Part shown: positions 47,595-58,617 of the stretch, one piece after another | Layout of the letters: each line of letters opens with the position of its first letter | How positions within the stretch are numbered: position 1 is the stretch's first letter | Origin: Lotus japonicus | Taxonomy: Eukaryota; Streptophyta; Magnoliopsida; Fabales; Fabaceae | Direction: 5' to 3' | Length of the DNA stretch: 64,000 bases | Assembly: GCF_012489685.1 (NCBI RefSeq) | Contig: NC_080044.1 | Coordinates: 67,318,732 to 67,382,731 of the forward strand | Position numbers and translations under genes: made by a program | The notes under the pieces: model-generated | Database searches by the model: none | Seen by the model: the letters and a program-made list of their open reading frames with translations, nothing else | What the model was told of the DNA's origin: nothing

Positions 47595-47967
47595 TCCCAA
47601 AAGTTTTATCTTTCTTCCACACTCTCACTTTTCCCTTACACATACTCTCTCTTTTCACTGTAACGAAAAGAGATTACTCTTTCACTACTGCATCAACAAG
47701 TGCAATCATCATTCAACCTCCTTCACTTGCCCTCATCACCAGCAAACCCAGAAATCACTCAAGCTTCTACATATTCAAGGTAAATTTCACTTCTTTCCCT
47801 CTTTTCTTCCTTTTGCATGCCTAATTCCACATTTGAACGTTGAACATCTTATTGCCTAAACCCAGAAACCCATAAACCATGCTCTCCATTTCAAACCCAG
47901 AAATTCAAACCTGATTTCTCTCTCCATCTTTTACTTTTCGCACTTCTACTTTCAGGAACCCTTGAAA

Positions 47968-49800
47968 ATGGCTTCTAAACGTACCCGTAGAGAGGTTTCC
48001 GCATCTAATGTCACAGCTACTGTTGATTCACTTTGGGTTGCCAGCAAAATCAAAAAACAGTTTTCTAAAATCAATACCCCAAAAGCTGTCGTAGATTTAA
48101 TTACCAAATATAACTTTAGGAAAGATGGCCTAGATGCTCACCTGGACATAATTCCCTGCTCCCCTGACGAACCATGTTGTTTTGGACAACCAGACAACCA
48201 AGGGCGAAACTTCACTTACCTCTTTGAAAGCCTATTTTCCGATTTGAAGTACAACCTCCCTTTTTCTGACTTTACTTGTTCTGTTCTAACCCTTCTAAAC
48301 GTAGCTCCTACCCAACTTCATGGTAATGCATGGGCTTACCTGAAAGCTTTTGAAATTCTCTGCCTGGCCTTAGACATCGAACCCACTAGCAACAAAATTT
48401 TCTACTTCTTTGAAACTTGTGGGCGAAATGTTAGAGGCGAATATGTTTCGCTCGCTACTGCTAGGGGTTTGGGGCTATTTACCCTCTTCAAAAGTCATTA
48501 CAAACATTTCAAGGGAAAAATTTTCAAACTTCGCGAATCCGATCGTTGTAAGGATATATTTTATTTCGACGACGGAACCCTCGATTTCCCTTTTATTGGA
48601 CGAACCAATATGAAGTAGTCGTCAAAATTCCTGATGATGCCTTGACTCCTGAAGAACTAGTTGATTGCCAATTCCTGTCAAACCTAGGACTAAACCTTAA
48701 AGATTTTATGACCACCCTTTCTAAAAATCAAGTGGGTGTGTACATTGGTAAGGCATCCTAATTTACATTTTCCTTTCATGCTTCACACTATGCTTCTTGA
48801 TGTTCTAACATTCTTACTTGTTGCAGGCAAAATGGCTCGTCTGTCAGAGGAAGACATCCTTCGTTTCCGCCGCGAGCAACAAGCTGCTCGTGAAAAGAGG
48901 AATCCTTCCAAATCGCTTGCTGATCAGGACACTAGCCATTCCGGCACGGAAACGGGTCGCCCCACTAAGAAGAAGAAAAAGAACAAAGATCCGGCTTCCG
49001 CCAAAAGCAAAGCCATCAACCAAACTTCTCTGGAACAATTCATGAGCAAAGGCGGTGCTCTTGAGACAAACAAAGGTTGTTCGTCAAGCGGCCCACCCCC
49101 TTGCTGGAAAAACTTATTGAAGGAATTTGAAGAATTATCCTCCACTGAAGTCACTTCACTGTGGGACTTTAAGATTGACTTCAACTCTTTGGTGGAAACA
49201 AATTTAGTTTTTGAAGCGGACCGAGAAAAGATGAGAAAGATTGGCCTGAAAGAAGCTTGTCAGGCCATGATGACTAAAGGCTTAGAGATTGCTGCTATCT
49301 CTAAGATGATTGACTTAGAATCTGCTGGGTTGATGGTCTTGCCAGCACCAAACTTGTTGAAGAAAAGGAGAAAGAAATTGAAAAAATGAAGGCTACAATG
49401 AAGTTGTTGGACAAATCCAACAAGGCGAATGAGAAAAAAGCTGCTGATTTGGCATTGGAAGTTGCCAATTTGAAGAAGGCTGCTGAAGAAAACAATGCTT
49501 TTGTTCAAGCATTAAATGGGGAGAATGAAAAAATAAAGGCTGATCTCACTCAACTGACTACTGTGCACAACCAAACTCTGAACGAGAATTCTAAGATGAA
49601 AACAAAGATTGCTGAATTAAAATGCTCTGTTCTGGATCAATTCGAGGCTGGTTTCGCCAAAGCACTGAATCAAATCTCCTTCCTCAATCCTGACCTGACG
49701 ATCAACTTTGAGGGTTCAAACCCCTATGCTCGTATCGTGGATGGTAAACTGGTTAGCCCGGATAACGCGGATGAAGAAGGAGAAGAAGAAGAAGAAGAAG

Positions 49801-49831
<31 letters not shown>

Positions 49832-49865
49832 CAACACCAAAGAAGGAGAAGGAGAAAATCACTAG
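47968..49865 (+). pseudogene. Antisense gene of the gypsy element (putative gypsy-type transposase, Transposase_28-like)
   Basis: Transcribed opposite to gag-pol. Probable CDS exons are 47968-48747 and 48827-49865, after a 5'-UTR intron (47780-47955). The ATG at 47968 opens MASKRTRREVS. Residues to about 217 look like the plant 'putative gypsy type transposon' domain, including LGLFTLFKSHYKHFKGKIFKL. After the frame break near 48590, the continuation in another frame contains VVKIPDDALTPEEL. The second exon starts KMARLSEEDILRFRREQ, then has a basic KKKKKK stretch, a long coiled-coil region (KANEKKAADLALEVANLKKA) and a poly-Glu end coded by a GAA microsatellite. A second frame break lies near 49330. 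The function of this protein class is unknown. Confidence 0.75.
49776..49831. repeat. (GAA)n microsatellite
   Basis: About 18 nearly uninterrupted GAA triplets coding for the poly-Glu run at the end of the antisense protein. Such tracts vary in length between copies. Confidence 0.8.
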
Positions 49866-50913
49866 CTGCAATTCTTGTACCTTTTCCTTCTAGCAAATTA
49901 TGTAAAAGACCGTTCCTTTATTCCCTTTGCTTTCATGTAACAAACTTTTTCCTTAATGCAATGAATTTCCTTTCAGTATTACATGAATGCCTTAAATTCT
50001 TTGCCCTCCAACATTTTCACATATTCTAATTGTTTCGCCTAAAACTTTCATGTCTTCCACACTAATATTATTTCTTCATTCACACGAAGAATCGCAAGAA
50101 TAACTAATTCTATGACTAGGCATTATTTTAAACAGTCACCAAAGCTATCATATCACTTCAATATTAAAGTTCAAAACATAACTTAATGGAAATTTCATTC
50201 ACTAACCTTTTCATCAGAATTGATCCGCCTTCATCATTATTCAAGCACATCGCTTTCTTATTTTACTGTATATAGTAAAATACTCTTGAGTGAATCTCAA
50301 AATTTTTGTAAAGTTTAAACTTAATCAACTACTTTGGAATCATAAGGCCTTCGTGTATATGACTTAGTCAAATTTTTCATTTTTTGACGTAGTTACTCAT
50401 GGAAATCAAAGTCACGATATTTGATTTCATTAATATGCTCGCGTGGAGACTTGTGCTTAGTTTGGACAAGCTTAAATCCAATTTAAGGCTGTGCTTATGA
50501 ATTCGTGGCCAAATGCTCTTGTTTTAAGAGACTTACTCTTTTCTCAATTGTCTGACGTCGCCCAATTGATAGGCCTTAGTTGATAAGTTTCCGCTATGGG
50601 AAAAAATAAAATGTTACGCCCTTGAACATTTTTAAAAGGTTATGCCTCGTTAAAAACTCTCTCGCCTGGGGTAGAGAAAAGAGTGCATACCTGTTTATTC
50701 ATTAATATGTGATGCCTCGTTAAAAACTCTCCTTTTCAGGTAGAGAAAAGAGCGCATCAAACTTAGTCTTACACAACAAACATATCCTAAACAACATGGA
50801 GAACCAACATAGTCTGTCACACACACAACTGAAACAACTAACATAGTCTTCAACATACACAAACTGAAACACACTGTACAAACATAAAGCGAGCTGGACG
50901 AACGTCTTGCACT
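49866..50913. other. Noncoding region of the gypsy element between the two gene sets
   Basis: Lies between the convergent ends of the antisense gene and integrase. It holds a direct repeat of about 48 bp with a 70-bp period (50641-50690 and 50711-50757: ATGCCTCGTTAAAAACTCTC, then TAGAGAAAAGAG). No coding capacity is seen. Confidence 0.6.
50641..50757. repeat. 70-bp-period direct repeat inside the gypsy element
   Basis: Two copies sharing ATGCCTCGTTAAAAACTCTC and TAGAGAAAAGAG near each end. Confidence 0.7.
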
Positions 50914-52137
50914 TCAACTGTAATAGTAACGAAGATGTTGTGTGTTCCAAGCCCTCGATACCCTTCGCCCAGACAATTCTTCCAAATGATACGCCCCTTG
51001 TCCCAACTCTCTTCGAATTTTATAAGGTCCTTCCCAATTTGGTGACAACTTTGAATCGTCTGGTCCTCTTGTCTTTCTTCTCAGCACCAAATCTCCTACC
51101 TCCATCTGCCTTGGAACCACCCTTGTATTGTATCGCCTTTCTGACCTTTGCTTTACCACTGCCTGTCTCAAACGAACCTCTGCCTGAGTCTCATCAGCCA
51201 AATTCAAATCAACAAGTCTATTCATATCGTTATGTTCTTCATTATACGTTGCCACCCTAAATGTTACATCCTGAACTTCCACTGGAATCATAGCATCAAC
51301 CCCATAAGTTAACTTGAAAGGTGTTTCGACAGTTGTAGACTGTGGAGTTGTATTGTACGCCCAAATGACGGTAATCAATTCATCTGCCCATAACCCTTTT
51401 GCTTCGCCCAAACGCTTTTTAACTCCATTCAATATCACTTTATTTGCGGACTCTACCTGCCCATTTGATTGTGGATGTTCCACCGAGGCGAAACGCATCT
51501 CAATACCCATTTCTGCACAAAAATCTTTCACACTTATGCTAGTAAACTGTGTCCCATTGTCTGAAATGATTGTAGCCGACACACCAAACCTGCAAATTAT
51601 CTTCCTCCAATAAATTTTTTTAACTTTTTCTGCTGTTATCTTCGTCATTGATTCCGCCTCAATCCATTTAGTAAAATAATCCACTGCCACTAAGACAAAT
51701 TTAACTTGTGAACCTGCTGGAGTAAAAGGTCCCAAGATATCCACACCCCACATTGCAAATGGCCATGATGAACTCATTGAACTCAACGTCTCCGGCGGTG
51801 CTCTATGCAAAGTTGCATACATCTGACACTTTACACACTTCTTTGCATATTCCATACAATCTGACCTCAGTGTTGGCCAGTAAAACCTTGCTCTTAAGAC
51901 TTTTGCTGCTAAAGATCTTCCACCTATGTGGCTTGCACACACTCCCTCATGCACTTCAAACATGATTCTGTCAGCCTCCTCTTTGGAAACACATCTCAAC
52001 AGTGGAACTCCGACTCCCCTTCTATACAATTGATCGCCCAAAAGGGTGTAGTGACTTGCCTCTCGAATCTGATCCTTAGTAAATAAAAGCATATCAGCCC
52101 CCTCTGCCTCTAAGCACAACTTGATTCGACCCACCAA
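50914..52137 (-). pseudogene. Gypsy integrase
   Basis: One open minus-strand frame of about 407 codons. A zinc-binding N-terminal segment (HEGVCASHIGG then CVKC) precedes the DDE core with Asp in VDILGPF, Asp in SDNGTQF and Glu in EHPQSNGQVE. A C-terminal domain (VGDLVLRRK, WEGPYKI) follows. The domain itself is intact, but it is joined to RNase H through a frameshift near 52125. It cannot be made as part of the normal polyprotein from this copy. Confidence 0.9.
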
Positions 52138-52840
52138 TCTTGATCTCTCACCATTGGAATTGCCATAACTTCTTCCTTTTCAATGCTGGGACTGTTTAAA
52201 ACTTCCTGAATCACTGACTTGTTGTTTCCTGGTTTCTTGGTACTTGCTAACTTTGACAAGATGTCAGCCCTCGTGTTCTCTTCCCTTGGAACATGGTTGA
52301 TCTGCACTTTCGGCACCTGCTTCATCAAATTCTGAGCCTTCACCAAGTATTTGGCGAACTGTGCATCCTTCGCCTGATACTCTCCTTGGATTTGTCTGGA
52401 CACTATTTGTGAATCTGTCTTGATCCTGATGCTTTGTACGCCCATTTCGATTGCTAACCTCAACCCTACAATTATAGCCTCATACTCTGCTTGATTATTA
52501 CTGGCTTTAAAATCGAACTTTAAGGACTGTTCAATTGTTATGCCACCTGGTCCCTCTAAAATCACCCCAGCTCCACTACCCTTAATATTGGACGAACCAT
52601 CAACTAACAAACTCCATTCACCTGAATCTTCACCTTTCTCGTCTGGAGACATTTCATTAACAAAATCAATCAAATTTTGTGCTTTAACATGTCCTTTCTT
52701 CTCAAATGAGACTCCAAACTCAGACAATTCGACAGCCCATGAAACCATCCTTCCTGCTAAATCAGGCTTTTGTAACACTTGGCGAAGTGGTAAGTCAGTT
52801 TTAACTACCACTGGAAAGCCTTGAAAATAAGGTCTTAACT
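52110..52840 (-). pseudogene. Gypsy RNase H and connection segment
   Basis: The minus-strand frame from about 52840 begins with LRPYFQ, VVKTDLPLRQVL and the connection region (AVELSEFGVSFEKKG). A complete RNase H follows with its acidic residues in LLVDGSS, NNQAEYEA, IKTDSQ and ENTRADILS. The upstream border is a frameshift at about 52840-52845 (about four bases missing relative to the expected frame). The downstream border is another frameshift into integrase. Confidence 0.88.
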
Positions 52841-54763
52841 GGCGGATATAATCAGGGCCAAAGCAGCCTTTTCTATTTTTTGATATCTCAATTCTGCCCC
52901 TTGGAGTGCATGACTCACAAAATATATGATTCTCAGATCATCCTTAAGTTCTTGCAATTAAACTGAACTAACAGCGCTATCAGATATTGAAATAAATATC
53001 GACAGCAAAATACCTGGCATTGGCTTTGATAAAATTGGTGGTTTTGATAAGTGCTCCTTCAAACTTTGAAACGTCGCTTCACACTCCTCTGTCCATTGGA
53101 ACGCCTTGTTTTTCCTCAAACACTAGAAGAATGGAGCTGATTTATTTCCAGAACATGGCAAGAATCTCGCCAGAGCTGCAATTCTTCCCGTCAACTTTTG
53201 CACATCTTTCACTGAGGTGGGACTTTGCATTTCAATAATGGCCTTGCATTTATCAGGATTTGCTCCAATTCCCCTTCTTGTAATCATAAAACCCAGAAAC
53301 TTTCCACTTTGAATCCCAAATGAGCACTTCTCTGGATTAAGTCTCATATTATGCTTTCTGAGCTCCCCAAAAGCCTCTCTCAAATCTGAACAATGCGTTA
53401 ACATCTCGTCTGATTTCACCACCATGTCATCAACATAATCTTCCATGTTTCGCCCCACCTGTTTATCAAAAACTTTGTCCATCAACCTTTGATAAGTTGC
53501 TCCTGCATTTTTGAGTCCAAATGGCATGGTTTGATAGCAGTAGTTTGCCTGATTCGTCATGAAAGCTGTTTTCTCCTCATCCGGTCCATACATTCTGATT
53601 TGATGGTATCCAGAGTATGCATCCATCAGGCTGAGCATTCCAAATCCAGACTCCCTATCAACAAGTTTATCAATATTTGGCAAAGGATAAGAGTCCTTCG
53701 GGCAATGTTTGTTCAAATCCGTATAATCAGTATACATTCTCCACTTTCCATTAGCCTTTTTCACCATAACGTCATTCGCCAACCACGTTGGATACTTTAC
53801 TTCCCTGATAAATCCAGCTTCCAACAGCTTGCTAGTTTCTAACTTTACAACTTCTGCTTTCTCTTCGCCCATCTTTCTTTTAAGCTGAACAATTGGCTTT
53901 GCTCTTGGATTTAAGGCTAACTTGTGACAAATAAATTCCGGATCAATTCCAGGAAGGTCTTTCGCACTCCATGCAAATAAATCCATGTTTTCAGCCAAAA
54001 GTTTAACCAACCTGTCTTGCTGACTTGCTGTTAAACTCGTGCCAACTTTCAAATTCCTTCCACCAATTGCCACTACTTTGGTTTCCTATTCTGACGTCAT
54101 CTTGCTTTCTATAAATCCATCACGATGATCCAAACTTGTTTCGCCTTGATTCATTTCAATCTCATAAACCCGATGTCCCTCTTTCACAGCTTTCTTTCCC
54201 ATATGACCATACTGCTTGAAGCTTTTAGAGTAACATTTTCTGGCTACGATTTGGTCAGCCTTTAAGACTCCAACTCCTCCCTTGCTCAACAGATACTTGA
54301 CTATTAAATGTCTGGTAGAGATGATCTCCCCCAATCTATTCAGTGAAGGCCTCCCAATAAGCACATTGTACGGTGAAATACATTTTACCACTAGAAACTT
54401 AATAGCAAATGTCTCCACATTTTTTCCTTCTCCAAAAATAGTGCTCAACTCCACATAACCTCTGACAAACACTTTTTCACCAGAAAAACCCACCAAATAT
54501 CCATCATAAGGTTGCAAATCAGATTCTGTCAGCCCCAATTTTTCAAAAGCATCTCCATAAATTAAATCTGCTGAACTCCCTTGATCCAACAGTACCATCT
54601 CAATTTCATATTCAGCGACCGTCAGCATCACCACAATTGGATCGTCTTCATGAGGCTGAACTCCCTCAAAATCTCGCACAGTAAAAGTAATATCTGGCTG
54701 GTTGGTTGCCCAACTTCCCCAATCATTAGAATAAACAACATTGATTGAATGAACATACCTCTT
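52841..54763 (-). pseudogene. Gypsy protease and reverse transcriptase
   Basis: A minus-strand frame continuous from gag but interrupted by stops at 54088-54086 (TAG), 53125-53123 (TAG) and 52960-52958 (TAA). Protease: VLLDQGSSADLIYGD, where the usual active-site form is D-G/Q-S-S. Reverse transcriptase: KWRMYTDYTDLNKHCPKD, MPFGLKNAGATYQRLMD and the catalytic EDYVDDMVVKS. The start of the RNase H connection (FQWTEECEATFQSLKEHL) lies beyond the 53125 stop. All motifs survive and only point breaks are seen. Confidence 0.9.
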
Positions 54764-56128
54764 TCAAGCTGAATTAGTTATTCCTCCACCTCGGAATCCA
54801 CCAAAGATAGAATGAATTCGCCCCTTCGCTTTCCCCTTCGATTGTCTGTTTTGACCATCACTATCAACTTCCTTTCCATCTTCAGTTCGCTTTGTTGAAG
54901 TTCCTGCTTCATCTGAATTGCTTCGCCCTTCAAGTTGTTTCATGCATCCAGCCTTCACCAATTTATCTATCTCTTTCTTCAAAGTGAAACAATCATCAGT
55001 ATTGTGTCCCGAAATCCTATGATACTCACACCACTTCTTCTTATCCACATAACCTGTTGACGACTTTGGTTGCCGAGGAAAACGGATAACGTTCGCCTCC
55101 AAACACGTGTGCAAAGCATCGGTTAAATTAACCGCCAAAGGTGCTGCACAATCATTTTGATTCCGAGTCCACGTCATCGAATGTCCTGACCCACACACTC
55201 CATACGGTTGAGCACGACTTTTGAAATAAGAACGGTTATCAAATCGACTGTCATAACGGTTGCGATTATTATACCCTGTATTTCCACGTTCAGTCCATCC
55301 CTTCGAATATTGATCCGTAACCGCTCCCTTCTTCGCCTCAAACTGCTGTTTTTGTCCTGTAACCGCTGCATTTGGGCGGTTGTTTTTTATCTGGTCGCTT
55401 TGCTCCTCCCTGATGTACCCTTGTACCCTTTCACGTAAATGCGCCATTGTCTCCACAAGTTTTCTACTTAAATTGTTGTTTAAGCCTCCTGGCTTCAAAC
55501 CCAATTCAAAAGCTGCAATGCAGATTTCCGGCATCTTATCCTCCAAGTGAACAGATAATTGATTGAAACGCCCCATGTAAGACTGCAAAGTCTCATTTGG
55601 TCCCTGACGAACATTGAATAATGTCGCCGGAGTCACCTTTTGAGCACGACTGGTAGAAAATTGAGACAAGAACTTTGTTGATAACTCCGTGAAATTGACA
55701 ATTGACCTTGAAGGCAAAGTTGTAAACCAAATCATTGTTGACTTCTTGAAAGTTGATGGTAGCATTTTGCACTTCAACGCGTCTGATGCGCCTACAATAA
55801 CCATTTTTGTGTTAAAATACACTAAATGGTCCTTTGGATCTGAATCGCCATAATAAGAATCAAGCTTTAGCGTCTTCAAATTATCTGGGACGGCGGTGTT
55901 TGCTATTTCCTATGTGAAAGGTTGGAAATCCACCACCGTCTCAGCCATTCGTCGATCGCCCTCTCGTAACCCCTGAGTTTGATTGAGATCAGTAAGTTGA
56001 TTTTGTAACTGTTGATCATGTTGACGGAGATCATTGAGATCATCCATGATCCCCTGAAGAACGTCGGGAGGAACATCATTTTGTTGGACATGATTCCTCT
56101 CTCCGTTCGCCCCGAATCGAGTCACCAT
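54764..56128 (-). pseudogene. Gypsy gag
   Basis: Starts at the ATG at 56128 (MVTRFGANGERN) and runs to TGA at 54766-54764, with one internal TAG at 55912-55910 in the same frame. The capsid-like retrotrans_gag core includes MIWFTTLPSRSIVNF and LSTKFLSQFSTSRAQ. An Arg/Asn-rich part and a WCEYHRISGHNTDDC segment follow, resembling the zinc-finger-like motif of this lineage. The TGA separates gag from protease in the same frame. Confidence 0.88.
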
Positions 56129-56165
56129 TGCAGTGAAAAATGAAGCCTAGGAAAGTATCCTTCGG

Positions 56166-56182
56166 CCCCACGGTGGGCGCCA
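56166..56182 (-). other. Primer binding site, Lys-tRNA type
   Basis: On the minus strand TGGCGCCCACCGTGGGG lies one base inside the 5' LTR. It matches the expected complement of a plant tRNA-Lys 3' end as I know it. The tRNA assignment is from memory. Confidence 0.65.
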
Positions 56183-56183
56183 A

Positions 56184-56410
56184 TGTTCCGGTATGGAATT
56201 ACCGACAGGGCTAATCAAACTAGAGAGCGAACAAGAAGTAAACAAGTGAGTAAAAAATGCGTGAAATGATAGGTCCCCCACCGCTTGGGCGGTGCCTGTT
56301 ATTTATAGCTTGGGTTTTGGTCCGTTTGAACCATGGGTTACCCGGCCCATTTGGTACATAAGTTTAGTCAGCCCAATTATCAAATACATTGATCCGCCCA
56401 TATCAGACCA
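56184..56410 (-). repeat. 5' LTR of the gypsy element
   Basis: 227 bp, partner of 46705-46931. On the plus strand, TGTTCCGG through CATATCAGACCA, then target duplication ACCAT. Confidence 0.93.
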
Positions 56411-56488
56411 ACCATAATGGTGTAACTTGGTCATGGAGTAATCAAGCTTAAATTAGAAACCGTCAAACTTTGATCATTTAAATGTAAT

Positions 56489-57976
56489 TAGACCGTGTAG
56501 TTATCAAAGGTGCCCACTAGGGTGAGCAAGTTTCAAATTGGTTCATGGTGGACCAATGCCTAAGAACCGTTGGATATAGGAATCTAGGAATATTCTTAAA
56601 ATAGATGGTTAGGATTAAGTTAATGTTAAAAGGGTAAAAGCGTCATATTCTCTCTCCCTTACTCAAACTTTCCTCCATCAAAAACTCACACTAGCCGGCC
56701 GCTGCCTCCTCCACCATCGTATGCCACCACTATCATTGTTGTTCTGGTGTTCTCTTTAAGCGATAGCCCACAACGTCGATCCAGGCGGCGAGGATGTTGA
56801 CGCCGGGAGCGATTAGATCCGGTTTGAGAATTCGAGGGTTCATACCGTTCGGTCCTCTGGCGGAGAACGAAGCGAGAACCGGTGTCAGTTTGATTCCGAG
56901 GATCGTTCCTTTGAAATCGAGAGTGGCGGTGGGGTTTGTAGAAGAGGAGCTGTAGGCTTTGATTGCATCTCCTTTGTTGGATCCGACGGCGCATGCGGGA
57001 AGAAGATGAGCATCTCCGACGAGCCCTTCTCCGTTGGAGATTCCATTTGCTAGAATCATTCCGACGCCATCGACTTTCTTCACCACCAGCCCCTTCGCAA
57101 CCCGTATCATTCACGCTGAGATTTGTGTTCATCGACAGATCTATCAAATTCCAGCGGGGTTGGAATATCTTACGACACAACGTAGGGCCAATCGAGATTC
57201 AAACTTACCAGTTAATGCCATTTGGGAACTTTTGGGTTCGCAGCGGTTTAAGGGAGAGATCTGTTGGTCAATTGGAGGTGTTCTTCAATGAGCAGTGTGT
57301 AGCTACTTGGGGTTTCTTCTCAGAGAGGAACTTCAAGTAGTGAATCTTTTTGTGTCTTTCCCAAATTGAGTTTCTTTGTTGAGGCAAAAATGATCTCAGT
57401 TGCATCTGTTGCTGTATCAAAAAATTATATGTCTAGGTGCAAAGGAATGAGGGAAGAAGGGTGAGGGGGATGGAGGAGTTGAAGGTGGTGAAGAGGTTGA
57501 AGGAGGAAGATAACAGTGCCATCGTCGAGGTCAAGAGACCTTATCCACTGTTTTCTTTTAAATGTATCAATTGATTGATCATTTTTTCTCATATAGCATT
57601 TTGATTGAATAATTACACAATAAGCCAAAATTGATCTGATAGGATATATAAGGGATTGAGTAAACTCAATATTTAACAAGTTCATGATTTGAGATCAAAT
57701 TTCTGAAATTGCATATGGTTAAATATAAAGGTTTTGTTGAGGGATCAAAATTAAGAGGAAAGGAGGTGATGGTTGTTGTTGTTGTTGGTGGCTGCAATGG
57801 GGTGTGATCGAGGAGAGAGAAGGGGCGGGTGGAGGGTAGCGTGGGAAGGAGGGAGTTAGTGTGTTGGGGATGGGGAGGGGGGAAATTACTGAAGAGACAC
57901 TTGGTCCACCCATAGACCAATTTGAAACTTGCCCACCACCTGTTATCAAATTGTAGCCGTGTCTCTTACACGGTAA
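56489..57976. mobile_element. Inverted-repeat element carrying a captured subtilase fragment
   Basis: 56521-56556 (GGTGAGCAAGTTTCAAATTG onward) and the reverse complement of 57901-57937 match over about 36 bases with few differences. Outside them, ACCGTGTA (56492 on) faces TACACGGT (ending 57974). The exact ends and target duplication could not be fixed. The interior includes a piece of a subtilisin-like protease gene and other GC-richer sequence, as in Pack-type elements that pick up host gene fragments. Confidence 0.55.
56733..57110 (-). pseudogene. Subtilisin-like protease (SBT) internal fragment
   Basis: The minus-strand frame reads RVAKGLVVKK, VGMILANG, VGDAHLLPACAVG and ASFSARGPNGMNPRILKPDL, then APGVNILAAW. 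This is the end of the protease-associated (PA) domain through the stretch just before the catalytic Ser region of plant SBT1-type subtilases. Similarity starts abruptly near 57110 and ends near 56775. The Asp/His part upstream and the GTSMACPH serine region downstream are absent, so it is a fragment with no activity. Confidence 0.85.
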
Positions 57977-58236
57977 TCCATTTCTGCACGAAATGTTTAG
58001 CTTAGCTTAGCCCTCACTTCCCTTTCCCAGCAAGTTTATTATTTTTTTTTTGTACATTGGAAAGTTCATTAGTTTAATCCACCCCATTCAATTCCAATAA
58101 ATTAATATCCAACTATCCAAACTCTTCCATCTCCCAATTCCTATATATATACATATATATATTTTAATCTTTCATCAACGTAACGTGCATTCTCTAGTCT
58201 CTACCAACGATTTTCATTTGTCATTACTCTGTAAAC
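57977..58236. promoter_or_regulatory. Promoter region of the DUF761 gene
   Basis: Contains TATATATATACATATATATA at about 58142-58161, some 75-95 bases before the ATG, a likely TATA region. The ATG follows a short 5' UTR. Confidence 0.4.
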
Positions 58237-58617
58237 ATGGCCACCAACAAGCAGAAGAAGTCTCTGTTGAGCCGCCTACGGACGGCGGTGAACAAGGTGA
58301 GGCTCATACTAAGCTCCACCATACTCAGCCATACATGGAATGCGGTCACCATGTTCCGCCGTGACTCTCTAATCAAACGCCGCGTCAGTTTCAATGATCG
58401 CCCCGGGTTTATGCTCTGTTCTGAGGAAACAGATTCAGCGGGTTCGGTTTCTCCTTCGCCGCCTTGTCTTCAGAGAACGTTAAGCTCTCCTTGTGCTTCT
58501 TCAGATGATGATATTGATCGGAGAGCAGAGTTGTTTATAGCGAATTTTAGAAGACAGCTTCAGTTGGAGAGGCAAATCTCGTTGCAGCTACGTTACTGCA
58601 GGGAACAAAGTTTCTGA
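58237..58617 (+). CDS. DUF761 domain protein (cotton-fibre-protein-like)
   Basis: An intronless 126-residue protein. The N-terminus is basic (NKQKKSLLSRLRTAVNKVR) with an amphipathic or hydrophobic stretch (LILSSTILSHTW). A Ser/Pro-rich middle follows. The C-terminal DDIDRRAELFIANFRRQLQ and ERQISLQLRYC fit the plant DUF761 motif, found in small proteins of unknown biochemical role. The start is the first ATG in frame, after a TATA-rich region. No defect is seen. Function cannot be stated beyond family. Confidence 0.9.
   Translation: MATNKQKKSLLSRLRTAVNKVRLILSSTILSHTWNAVTMFRRDSLIKRRVSFNDRPGFMLCSEETDSAGSVSPSPPCLQRTLSSPCASSDDDIDRRAELFIANFRRQLQLERQISLQLRYCREQSF

Larger units (their letters stand above)
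46705..56410 (-). mobile_element. Ty3/gypsy LTR retrotransposon, Tat/Retand-like, complete length
   Basis: A 9,706-bp element with two 227-bp LTRs and a perfect 5-bp target duplication ACCAT (46700-46704 and 56411-56415). Sense genes run on the minus strand in the order gag, protease, reverse transcriptase, RNase H, integrase, so the 5' LTR is the right one. A further gene lies antisense between integrase and the 3' LTR, as known for Tat-lineage elements. The sense frame is broken by several stops and two frameshifts, so this copy cannot move by itself. The two LTRs differ at two positions by my count, which implies a recent insertion. Confidence 0.93.

Noticed and set aside
57425..57949. Minus-strand Pro/Ser/Thr-rich frames
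   Set aside because: Low-complexity frames overlapping each other next to the right inverted repeat of the subtilase-carrying element.
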